From Odontesthes bonariensis (taxonomy: Eukaryota > Chordata > Actinopteri > Atheriniformes > Atherinopsidae): DNA of 64,000 bases. This document shows positions 1 to 11,800 of the stretch, piece by piece. Numbering within the stretch: position 1 is the stretch's first letter; each line of letters starts with the position of its first letter. Location: the NCBI RefSeq assembly GCF_027942865.1, contig NC_134510.1, forward strand, positions 29,344,163 through 29,408,162, written 5' to 3'. Below the pieces are notes generated by a model. It saw only the letters and a list, made by a program, of their open reading frames with translations. It had not been told where the DNA came from and ran no database searches. The translations under genes and the position numbers were made by a program.

Positions 1-2
1 CT

Positions 3-656
3 GGACTAGCTCCAGACGTACTGCGTCCAAAAATGTTGAGTTATAATAACTTGGCTCCAACTGAACATAACGCAGACTCCCGCCAACACAGTCAGCCCGG
101 CGAAAGCTCCCTTGACACAATGCATAAACAAGCTCACCCCAGGAGCTCTGACAAATTCCTGCAGAGCGGTGGCATTTACACACCAGATTCAAGTGGCTAC
201 GCTTCCTACAAAATGCTCAGCTATCCTGGAGGACAATCGGTTGGTAACATTGGGCCCAGTTTTAAAGAGGTCAAGCGTGTTGCTCTTCCACCACTGGCTG
301 AAGCCTCTGGAGTGTCTGACCTGGTGACTCTGGATCCTCGAGGTCATAAGCCACTCTCATTTAGCTACAATGAGCATGACCTTGCTGTTGATGAGTCTGC
401 CCCAAATGGTAATGGCATGTCTTTCAGTAGAGTACCCCATAGCACGGGACGTGCTGCTTACCAAAGTGGACAAGCTGTAAATGGACTGCTTCAAAGAAGA
501 GGTAGAGGGAAGATGCCGGGTCTGGTGTATGGTACTTGGAAGATGATTAGGTATCCTTCCCATTCTCCTCGGAATCTGCGCAGAGGCCTCCCTGTCAAAC
601 AATTTCCTCAGGGTAAAGCTGTTCTCAAAAGTCTAAGGAAACCTAAACGGGTCTGA
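3..656 (+). CDS. 3' end of an unidentified gene (last exon, partial)
   Basis: The frame is open from the window edge to a TGA at 654-656, giving at least 217 codons with no stop. The ATG at 33 is probably internal, because the frame runs on upstream of it. The protein is low in cysteine and rich in Ser, Gly and Pro. A Lys-Met-Leu-Ser-Tyr segment occurs twice, about 50 residues apart. The last ~55 residues are strongly basic (RRGRGK, RNLRRG, LRKPKR). No signal peptide, membrane segment or known domain is visible. I do not recognise the family. It could be the long terminal exon of a fish-specific or fast-evolving gene. The codon usage and length argue against a chance open frame, but its function is unknown. 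Confidence 0.5.
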   Translation, partial: GLAPDVLRPKMLSYNNLAPTEHNADSRQHSQPGESSLDTMHKQAHPRSSDKFLQSGGIYTPDSSGYASYKMLSYPGGQSVGNIGPSFKEVKRVALPPLAEASGVSDLVTLDPRGHKPLSFSYNEHDLAVDESAPNGNGMSFSRVPHSTGRAAYQSGQAVNGLLQRRGRGKMPGLVYGTWKMIRYPSHSPRNLRRGLPVKQFPQGKAVLKSLRKPKRV

Positions 657-3600
657 CGCAAGATGCATTACACAGCTGTCTTGACCTGAGTTAACAGGCA
701 GGGCTTTTATAAATGTGAAGATAACGGCATCATTTCAGACTGTCTTGCTGCTCTTTTGCCTCCACTGAAAAGCAATGTCCAACTCGTCTGCATACAAGTT
801 GCTGTATTGTTGCTTCATTACCTGTAACTCTAAAACAAGTTGCATCATGCCTCATTTCTTGACTATAAAATTTATACATGGTAAAATTCTCTGTGCCTGT
901 CCTTTATTTTTCTTGTCTCTTAAATGGACTCTCAGCGGTCTGGATGTTACTAGAGTGCCATCTGTTGGCTCTAATGGGAAGAGATCCTTTTGGCTAAAAT
1001 GGTTTTAAACAGGTGCTGCTTAACAGAAGGTCAGCCTTTGACAAATTCTGTGGTCTGTTCACAATCTGCTGTTTGTAATCACTACTAGTGGTTATGCTCA
1101 TCTCTGAGTATCTTTGGTCTCTTAGGGATGACGTGTCACTGCAGTCTGGCATATTTAATCAAGAAAATGAACAGTTGAATGTTGCTTTAGATCTAAAATT
1201 TCACCAACCTGCTCTAGCAATGAGTTGTGAAAATGTCTCTCTAAAACAAGGAACAGAAGACTTGCTATTTTATTTTTTTTACAAGGGATTAATGGAAGAA
1301 AGGTAACTTTTTAGCCCCTCGCTTTGATTGCTCACTGAAAGTTTCTGTGGGTAAGGTTATCCACCAATCAACCCCATAAATCAATCAATTGAGAGCCAGA
1401 GAGTGAATCTGTTATGAGCAGTCACTTGGAACAGGACTGAGGAAATGAGTGGGAGAACAAAGTAAAGCAATCAACTGTATGTGGAGCAGGAACGAAGGCG
1501 ATTTAGAGCAGCAATACATCATAAAGGACCCTGGGTTGGGCAGAACAGGAAGACTGTTCAGAAGCAGCGGGCAGTGAGTTTCAAGTGATGTTGGGCTCAA
1601 TTCAAAGTGTAGTAAATCTTGTAAGAAATATTTTGAACACGCACTCAAAACAAAACCTTTCCAAAGCAGGTTAAAGCTAGGCTTCCACACACATGACTGA
1701 CTGCACCACCTGCTCTTTAAAAAGATCTAATGAAATGAAAAGAAAGCCGGTAGAGAATAAACGGTGCAAACGTGGGCTGTGGAAGGATGAAACATTCAAC
1801 GCAGCAAGCATATGTCGCCAGTAGTTGTTTAATGTTAAACATGCAATGCATGTTAAAGTTTCTGAACTTCTAACTCAGAACCTATTTGTTGGCATAGTTT
1901 TACTTTTTCTCAATTAAAAAAATGGCTGTCCTTTCTTCCCCATATTTCGAGCAGTTTGATCAAGGGAATATAATCAACACCTAATTCTAATTAAGCATTT
2001 AATTTAGAAGTTGTAGTCTGTGGTGGTGTTTGGACATCTATTGATCCTATCTATATTAGTTAATTACCACGACCTCCTACATTTTCACCTGTTGGAATAT
2101 TCTTTTAGGTTTTACGGTCGCTAGATTTGTGAATCAACAGGTACCAAATCTTTTACTCACATTTACATTTTTATATACAGTGATTAATAATTCACTGAGC
2201 CCATTCCTGTCTGATTTTACCACACACATAAGGTTTTGTTGGCAAACCAGACCAACTTAGCTTGGGGAGGGAGGGTTCTTTATCATGTCTCCTGTACAAG
2301 GCTGCATGTGTTCAGAAAATGTGCAAATTCAAGACTAATTTTTGTAATTGTCCTGAAAAACGGCTGCGTTTGAGATATGAGATAAACCTTAAATAGTTCT
2401 GTGCAGTAGCCATGTTAGCAGCTCCACTGGAAACATTTAGCAATGAGTAGCTGCAAATAATAGATATCACGGCAGACCACACAATCACAAGTCCCACTAG
2501 TAGCTGCAAGCTTGCTTATTGGTGGCATCATTTTATCTTTGAATAAAGCTTTAAAGGGGGGGGGGGACTAGCAAACAAAACATCACACAAAACACAACAG
2601 CATTTTTTAGAAAACATCTTTTCTGAAAACAGGACAGAAATAAAAAATCACATCAAGCATTTGGGAAGCAATTTTATTTTTAAAAATCAACAAAACCAAA
2701 TAAAAATGTTCAATCTGAAAACATCTGAAACAACCATTTCAAACATTTCACAAAACACACACAAAAATACTTTCAAAACATGCCCCAAAATCTAAGAAAA
2801 CTTGTTCCTGTGTCATTTGAAATCCGTTATGTCTGTTTGTCGTGTTTCATGCATTTTTGATTTCATGTTGGGATCTGTCTAAAATTGTTCTGTTTTATAC
2901 CTCAGGTCTATCAGTCCACAGCAAATTTCTAAGACTCAGCTTTTATCAAAGCTCTGCTGTGTCTTGTGTGTGTTGCACAATGCATGTTGTAACACACGAC
3001 TTTTTTAAAGCAGCTGCCCTTTGTGTTAGCTCAGAGAATATGGTGGTTAACAACGATGAGTATATGTGCCTGTGTGATTTGTAATGTGTGTATTTCCTTC
3101 TCAAGTTTCTGCGGCCCTCCTCTTGCTGTCCTTCTCAAGGCTCTTAGTGAGCCCACGATAGCCTGCCAGCACAACTGACCTGTGGTAAGGGGGAAATCAA
3201 TAGTCAATTCCATTTTGCAGCTAGCGTGTGACAGATACTAGATAAGAGTGGATTGGGTGCATGTAAGGAGCAGGAGCGTGAGTCTGAGCTTGTCCAACCC
3301 TCACCCCTCTCTCTTTCACAATCACACAGTGATTCACATGCTCACTTGACCAACCCTTATAATGAGTCACAAGAGAGACGCCACTTGTATATAAGTCTCA
3401 GGACCCTCAGGGGCATGAAGGTGTGTGAATTTTGAATTCATCTTTGCAACTCAAGCTTCTACAGTAAAACACATTGTGGGTTTCTTGATAATCCAGGGCT
3501 ATTGGTCTTTTACTGACATTTAACCCATGTCATTAAAAAGTCTCAAACTGTTGTCGAAACCTCATATTTCCACCTTGTCTGCACCTTGAATGAAGTCCCA

Positions 3601-3879
3601 CACAGAGCAGAGCTGAAAGTTAGGAACGACAGTGTCATCTGAGTCCATCAAGAGGAAGTTGGGGGAGGATAGAATAAGTCTTACAAATCCAATAAGAAAC
3701 GTGCTCAAACTCACAATCCATAATCCTCCTGCTTTTTTTAACTATTCCTTTGCTCAAAATAAATGCATAATCCCATTGAGAGGTCCACTTCTTATTAAAA
3801 ACTTCAACTTTTGGACAGATGGTCCAAAGGTTTTTTTTAGATTTTCAGTCAGATTTTCTTCAAATGCTCCCTGACATGA

Positions 3880-4060
3880 TGTCGTGATAATAGATAAACT
3901 GATTACTTGAAGCTGTCCTTTCCTTGAGACAGTGAAGTACCACCAAACCAAAACATTCCCACCACCATGCTTTACAGCACGTAGGAGATTCTTCTCCTGA
4001 ATTTTGGTCTTTAGTTTACGCCGGACACATCTGCTGTTACTGTGGTCAATAAACTTTGTT
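3880..4060. repeat. Possible decayed dispersed repeat
   Basis: The stretch contains phrases such as CCACCACCATGCTTTACAG and GTTTACGCCGGACACA. I associate these with remnants of high-copy repeats in fish genomes. No terminal repeats or reading frame remain, and the class is not determined. Confidence 0.25.
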
Positions 4061-5505
4061 AAAAGTCTTCGTTTTTGCCCCCATGTTCAAGACAAAATAG
4101 TTATTATTCACTGATGCATTAAGTGACTATTTGATACAAGTGTTAAAGTGTAAGCATAGAACATTATGGCATGAAGCATTTTGTGCAGTAGTGAAAAGAA
4201 CTGAATAAACAGAAGGCATGATTAGCAGAAGACATGACTGCAGCGATTTTGATTGCAGTTGTAGTAGTTGTAATTGTTGTAACTACAGTAATTGTCTGTA
4301 TGGCAAGACATAGACTTGAAATCGTATTTCCAGCAGTGATTAATTTGGGGTTAGCCACATCTCTAATATGAGTTAGAATCTAAGGAGGAGACAGCATTCT
4401 ATTAAATACAATACAAGAACTGTAATCAAACCTAGCAAAGCTTCATCAGTTCAGCTTAGCTTCCAGGCCCTCAGCTAATTTTACTGCTCACTGAAACGTT
4501 GCATGTAATACCCAGTAGAGGGAGAACACTTTGTTCATTACTGCTGATTAGGAAATAAGATCAAGCAAAATATGTCAACTCATGATAACTGGTTAATGTG
4601 TTTTTAATTAGTGTCAGCTTTTCTCTTCTCCTGTTCATTCCTGTTCTAAAACCCACCACTGCATGCATTTAATCCCTCCTCCAGCTGCCTCTTGATTAAG
4701 AGTTAGCCTCCATTATGATTTTGAGGGCAGCCGAGTGACCGAGCAGAGATGCAGCTGTTAGATTAAAAGTTGAGTGGGTGAGTTCACTGGCACGCCTCGC
4801 TCACCGTTTGAAATGAAGCCCCATCCATGGAATCATTTTACGATTTAATAAGCTAATAAACGTGATATGGCAACTACTTTCAAGTGCCCTTGGGAGATCG
4901 AGGCACAGCTTACAATCCCATTTAAGAGCTTGTTCTATTATCATGCTGACAAAGGCTTAGACAGGCTCAGAGAGGGAGACGACTGCATTCTGAAGTAGTC
5001 TTGTGATACAGCAAATCTGCCACTTCAAAAGTCCTTCTTAACACGAAAGGGGTCAACCAAAGCCGGAATTATCACATTCTTATTTCAGGAAGTCTTCCTG
5101 GACTTATACATGAGATTTGACTGCTGCCATATTAATACTTTACAGAGAAATCACTGATTGAGGTGAAATACCTCTTTACTCTCATACAATCCGCAAGCCA
5201 AACTACTCACTTGTTCAGAAACTGACATTTAATGGCAATAAATTTAGGTGTAAACCTTAAAAATCCCAAAACATCATAAGGTGATATATATAGAGATTAA
5301 GAAATGAGCATTAAAAAAAGAATCAGATGTAAAATCAGTGAAATCTTATTCCAGGATTTTAACACTTGAACATTTACAAGCTCTGAATTCAAACACCCTT
5401 CTTTTCTTTCCCATAACAGGGCCCCATCAGTTAGATGTTTCTTCCTGGAAAATAGCGAAGTTTCGCTGATTCAAAATAAGGATGTTGGTGCTGTTGCTGC
5501 TTGGC

Positions 5506-5508
<3 letters not shown>

Positions 5509-5539
<31 letters not shown>
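5509..5539. repeat. CA microsatellite
   Basis: An uninterrupted run of about 15 CA units. It creates a spurious Val-Cys repeat at the end of an antisense open frame. Confidence 0.95.
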
Positions 5540-5541
<2 letters not shown>

Positions 5542-8500
5542 ACGAGTCCTCCAATCTGCGCTGCTTTGAGCCACACCGTTTCATCTGGTGCTATCAGGGC
5601 TGATGAGAGCCTCTTGTCTTTCTGGGTCTGCTGCAGCTGCTGTGTGGTGAGTGGCAAGCCTCTCTGATGACTCTCCTTTATCTCCACATCAAGCAATTTG
5701 CTGCTCCTTTCATTTTGATACTTGTGCCAGATTGAAAAGGAAAACTTCATAAAAGTTGTTTCTGAGTGAACCAGGTACAAATTTAACAGTTGGATTGACG
5801 GTTCAACCTAATTTAATTTAAAATGTATCAGATTTTCTGGCCACCCTGTGCTATCTATGATCCTTTGTAGTTTGCTTTAATGTTTAACATTTCCTGTGGC
5901 TGCAAAGTCACTTGAAATATCCAAAACAAAAGGGAAAATGATCTTTTTAAAGAGAAAATCCTTCGGCATCAATCTTTAAGGCCATGAAGAACATGCAGCC
6001 ATTTCGTAGGTTTAACATTTTATGTGAACAATCATTTTAACAGTTTGGTCAGCTGCTTAATCATTGAACTATCCTTCATGTCAGGGTATTACTGCTCTGA
6101 CAGAACATTTAAAAAGAAGATGTGAAACAGACTTCCTTAGTGCTTTTTGGATATCTGGAATTTTAAAAGTGCTGACACAAAGGTTCTCTAGGTCTGAACT
6201 GCATTGTTTTTTTTAAATAGGGTCCAGATACAAAAAAACAACAAAAAAACCCTTTTGTCTAAAGTCCCTGGTGTGAGAAATAAGCCCTAAAAAGGGGAAG
6301 TAGTTGCTAGTTTGTCATAACACTACGTGAAGGATATTGCAAAATCCTGAAAGTAGGCGTTTTGTAAACCTCAGCACCAACGGGAAAGGAAATGTACTCG
6401 TGCAAAATATTTCTTCACATGTAGTAATGTGACTCACCGACACACAAGAATATTTCACCAAAACATACTCACATACATGAGTTTGGCTCATAATTGCCCA
6501 ATACACAAAGAGCAGACGGACAGATTTATTTTCTCTTTTTATTCTTCTTTGTTTGCTTTTTATTTTGATTGTCACATTGTGTTTGTTGACAAAATACACT
6601 CTGAGTTTAATATTCTTCCCCGCTCTGTCCCTTCTCACTCTCTTTCTCTCAATTGCCTTTTGTCACAGCCACAGGCAATTACCATTAGTAGTGACCAGAA
6701 ATTCTATAAAAGAAAAGCTGGGGAAAATTGAGGTCTTTTTGCACACTGCTGATAAGAAGTATTGGAGAATTTCCATTTCTCTCTCACAGAAACACATAGC
6801 AAGTATTCGGTTATTGTGGACAGAGAGCAGGGATCTGACAGTTTGACTGATAGCTACAAATAGTACAAATAAGTTACAGGTAATACTTTCTCAACTTATG
6901 GAGTTGTTGCAGTTTGATGGTCCCCAATAAAAGATTTCTGTCTGGAGGTACAATATTGTATTAGACCAAAAATATTTAGAAGAAACATTTTGATTTACTT
7001 CTTTAGCCTACGCATTAGCCTGAAGTCTATACAACCTTTTTGTCATAAAGATATATTTCTGTCATACATTTCAAATAAGCCATATATTTATCTGAGGAAA
7101 GGAGAATCTTTTATTGTTCAGTTTATGACCAGCATCCACATGGAAAGCTTAGACAGAATGTTATGAGACAACAGGAAGTTTCATGATGCTGTGGTCTCAC
7201 TTACGGGTCCTGTGTATATGGGCATGTCTGTGTAAAATGAATCTGATGGAGAAATCAGTGAGGGTCATCAGCCAACGATAACACATGAGAGCTTTTTCAC
7301 TGTTGGGCTTGTTGGAGCATGTAGTGAGTATGCATGATTCTTTAGAATATATATTTGTGGCAGCAAATGTACAAAAATGTATTTGCTATGTTGTGACGTT
7401 GTCGGTTTTAATTCAAGCCAGGTTATTTTTTAACCCAACCAATCATAGTGTAACACCTCGACATAATCTCATAATGCCTTTGCCTAATTACTCTTCAACA
7501 ACTAAACTTAACCAAAAATCTGTGGAAAACAAAAAAGAAGTTACAAATTAGAATAATGTTAAAAAGTTGAATAATGGATAACTTGGAGCTCCTGCTTGGC
7601 AGTCGTGTGAAGCTCCACTACCAAACCCCTCTGACCTTTGAATGTGGACCTTTCTGCCTGTTAAATCAGATACCTTTACTGAAGTAAGGTTTAAGTTTTA
7701 ACACATTTTTCCGTGTTTTATTATTGCTTTTTTTCCCAACTTTAGTTAAATAGCTGAGTTCTTTCGCCATTATTTTGTTCAAGGAATGAAATCACACATA
7801 AAATGTTGGATTTGACACTTCTGCTCTTCAGACAAATTCTGTTTATCAGCTTTAACTCGACATATTACATGAACAAGTAATGCAATGATTAGTTTTTTAA
7901 TGAATTTTGAAATTGCCTCAAAGTAATGAAAAATGCTGAAAACGTTGAAAAACAGTTAAACAGTTTGTATATTGTTATTTTTTCTTTCTTTTTTAATTAC
8001 CCCCTGCAAGAACAATGTCATGTTTCCATAAATTAAAACAACAACAACATGGCTCTTTCATGACATAACATGCATTAACACAAGGAATAAACCACATTTT
8101 ATGTTACAAAAAATCCTTCATGTGTAAAACGTAACATGTGAATTTCTTCATGTGACATGCTGTACTCAAAAACCATTTGTTAAACCGTTTAATGGTGTTA
8201 AATTGTCTTTTCTTCCAAACACAGAGAGACACGATCATGCTCTGAAGGCATGTCTGAGTCTTGTCGGCGGTACGTTGAGAGGCAGCAACCAGATTTTTGT
8301 GAAATTTAGACATTCATGAGTGTGTAATGGTGAGTCCTCAGTATTTAATACAAGTTTCATTGCAGCAGTGCCCAACCGATTCTTCAATTTAGGGAGCTGC
8401 TTGTTGACTTAAATATTAGATGTGTAAAATGTGGAGAGATTGCTCAGAGAACTTTAAATATCACATATTCTGTTTAATCAGGTAGCAGGGGTATGAGATG

Positions 8501-8811
8501 ATGCCATGAATGCTGATCTTTATTATTTTTGTCGCTGGTCAGATTTGTTTTACATGAACTCTACAAATACAGATTATTCACTGACTTCACATTGGCAAAA
8601 AATGCAAACTATTTTAACAGAAATGTTGAACATTATAGAGCTCACATCCAAGCACTCAAAACAGCGTTAAAACCCCCGATTCCTTCCTCACACAATATAG
8701 TGTACCGCTTGGAAAGGAATGGCAAGTCAATTTTTTTTTTTTTCGTAGGGGATAGCAGTTTTGCAATTTGGGAACAATGTTTTTCAATTTTTCCTGCCCA
8801 ACAGGTTTTTC

Positions 8812-11800
8812 ATGATGATATCCACATGGGTGTCAGTGATTGTCATGCTGGTGACATTTACGAATGGAGTGAGGACTGGTGAGTGCCTTTCTCAAAAAGA
8901 TAACAAAAACGGAAATGTTTAAGCACCAGTTACAAAGAAAATTGCCATCACTCTTTTGCTTTTCTGATTCTGACTAAAGTAAAACGCTTTGATATCAATA
9001 AAAACAACGTGCATTAAGAATTCTGATCCTCTTCAGCATCCAGAATTTAAAGTGGCTTTCCTACTTTTTAGAGGATAACACAAGGCCATGTGCAAAGATC
9101 CACACATCCAGTTCAGTGGTGCCTCTGGGGTCACCTATCAAAGCCACCTGTGTCATCAGAGACGACTGCCCTCTTGGACAAGCTGTTCATATTGAGTGGC
9201 GCCTTGGCAATCGCTTTATTCCCAGCAGCCCTGTGGCCAATGAGAGTGACAGGGTCTCCCAGGCTGTTGTATCAAGCTTCAATCACACCAGGGCGGTCCT
9301 CACCTGCTCTATCCAGGAATCCGATCAAGTGTTCGCAGGAGTGGAGATCCGAGCTGGATGTGAGAAAGTTCTCTTGCGTGTTTGTTGACAAGATAGTATT
9401 TGTTAATGCAGTGAGAGTAAAAATTGAAGGGGTTTAATGAAGCTAAGCGTAGCAAACAAGAAAGTAAGAATTGAATTGCTTTAGAAGCTTTGTGAAGCAA
9501 AGGTTATAACAGACAATGAATGCATCACATTAATGGAGGTAGAACTTTCTCATTTTGATTAATCGTAATGATGCTTTTTCTACAAAAACTGAAATCTCTT
9601 GCAAATAAAAGTGTTACAAAAAACTAATGTTCCAGATGAACTAGATTATGAATGTTAAAACATACATACTATTACAATTAGAACATCAAGAATCCAGAAA
9701 TACCACACATTGCACAAATCCTCATGCAGTGAAGTTTTTATCATTAGATCCACCAGAATCGCCACAAAACCTCAGCTGTCAGACAAACCTCACCGACCCC
9801 ATCACCCTGACCTGTACGTGGGACCCTGGGCGGCAGGAAACCCACCTCCTCGCAAAGTACACCCTCCACACTGAGATATGGTAATTTTCAGCCTGTATCA
9901 ACAAATGCACGTAAACTGTTGCGAAAAGCTAAAAGTCCATTGTTTTTGTCAGGAATGTTTAGTGTAGCATTTACAAAATATGTCTGAGGTTGCGTAACTG
10001 TATTTCTCACTATCATTTCGTCATTTCAGGGATTCAAATGAAAACCATACTTATGAGCCACCACCAGGAATCCACCGCTATAACATCCCTCGCTCTGGCT
10101 TTGTTCTGTTCTCTGAAATGAAAATATATGTGAAGGTTGAAAATGACCTCGGAGAGGCAACTTCATCACCAATCATGTTGGAACCAGTTGGTGCCGGTGA
10201 GAATTACATAAAGTCTAAACACTTTTTAGATGGGCACTATTCTCTGAGTTGAAGTTATCTGCCATTATTTGGTATTTAATACAACAAATATTTGTCATTT
10301 ATTACCCTGTACAATACTTACTTGCTCTCTGCTCCCTCAAATTTTCCTTAAAGCCTGTTGACACAATTTGAGGATATCAATTATTGCTTTTTTTGAGAGG
10401 AAACATCACTTTTGTGCCAAAAGACTACCCAGAAGGATATTTAATCTTTGTATGAGTAAAAAAATAATTAATTAATAAAATATGTTTAAGCATTTTCCTA
10501 CATAGCAACATGTTTTTTTCATCATTATACAAGCAACCAGAATCACCATATTTTTTCATGTCTCAAGTCATGGAAATTATTGACATGTACATGTCAACAA
10601 TTTCCATTCGGTTCTGTGTGATAATACAAAATATTTCAATGTTTAATTAATAACATAGTAGGAAGTAAAGCATTTATTTTACGAAGTTGTATAAATTGCA
10701 GAAGCCATCTTTGTTTGGATCACAAAAATGTGGAACAACACCTCTTTATAATGTATTATCCAGATGGCTCAAGCAGCCTTTGAGGATTATAGAAATACTT
10801 TCAGTACTGCACAAAGTATTCCACTGGGTTTTTCAAAGGTCATTGCTTATCTCTGTGATTAAGATATAAAGACTCTCGGTCTAATATCTACTTTCTTGTG
10901 CATAAATTTAAACTAAAATAATTGGAGGAAAATCTCAATTCTGTGGGAGTTTTAATTGTTTTGATTTGTTTTCTTTTTAATGTCAGCCAAGTTCGACCCA
11001 CCCAACATCATTAGAATTCAAGCAGTGCCTGAAAGGGTGGGCTGCCTGAGGCTGAGCTGGAGCTTGTCCCAGCACCAGGCGTGGATGCAAGACAGCCGTC
11101 TAAACCTGGAAGTCCGACTTAAGGTTGCTGACGCCACCAATTGGAATGAGAAGCCAGTGAGTTCAAATCAGTCCACTGTTTATAGAAAGTGAAAACTTAC
11201 TTTTAGGTCATGTTGAATTAATCAAGTAGCTATTATAAGCCGAAGAAAATAGAACCCACCTGAAGTCTGCTATGTTTATGTCTTGGATCACATTTTCATG
11301 GTTTGCGTCAGATCCTCGTGAGACGCGTTAGACCATCCAGACCTGTGGACCAGTGTCGCCTCCTACATGGGACTCAGTATTTGGCTCAGATTAGAGTCAG
11401 ATACCAGCAGAGCCCCTGGAGTGAGTGGAGCAGTGGCCAGTCTGGAGTCACCTTGGAGAGCGGTAGGGCTCAGATCAATTCAGTGTGACACAATCAGTCC
11501 CAATCTATTGCCTTTTCTTTCCTTTTTCCTGGTCTTTTCAGTATATGCAAATGTCATGTTTCGCATCTGCCATTGCTTTGCTCTATAGCACAGGCTGAAT
11601 TCAAGTATTGAGTTTTGTCGCACACTCTGGCAGAGAATCCAATGAATCCATAGACCAGACTTGTATGGAAAAGTTTTACTTTCAAAAGAGTTAGCAGAGA
11701 AGTTCAGGCTTTTGACGAGCTGTCATGCTGACAGTCATCTCTTTTTTTTTCCAGCTCCCACTGGTCGCTTAGACACGTGGATTAAGGCATCAGAGGATCA

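Larger units (their letters stand above)
657..8804. other. Gene-free stretch between the partial first gene and csf3r
   Basis: No exon with recognisable protein content was found on either strand. It holds AT-rich DNA, a poly-G run near 2556, a CA microsatellite near 5509 and a possible decayed dispersed repeat around 3880-4060. The first AATAAA after the upstream stop codon is at 1756-1761, so part of this stretch may be 3' UTR of the first gene. Upstream noncoding exons and the promoter of csf3r probably lie near its right end, because the first csf3r coding exon starts behind a splice acceptor at 8804. Confidence 0.5.

Noticed and set aside
5505-5780. Antisense frame ending in a Val-Cys repeat
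   Set aside because: The tail is a translated CA microsatellite.
8529-8811. In-frame upstream extension of the csf3r first exon
   Set aside because: It runs through a splice acceptor at 8804, and the ATG pair at 8812 is followed directly by a good signal peptide.
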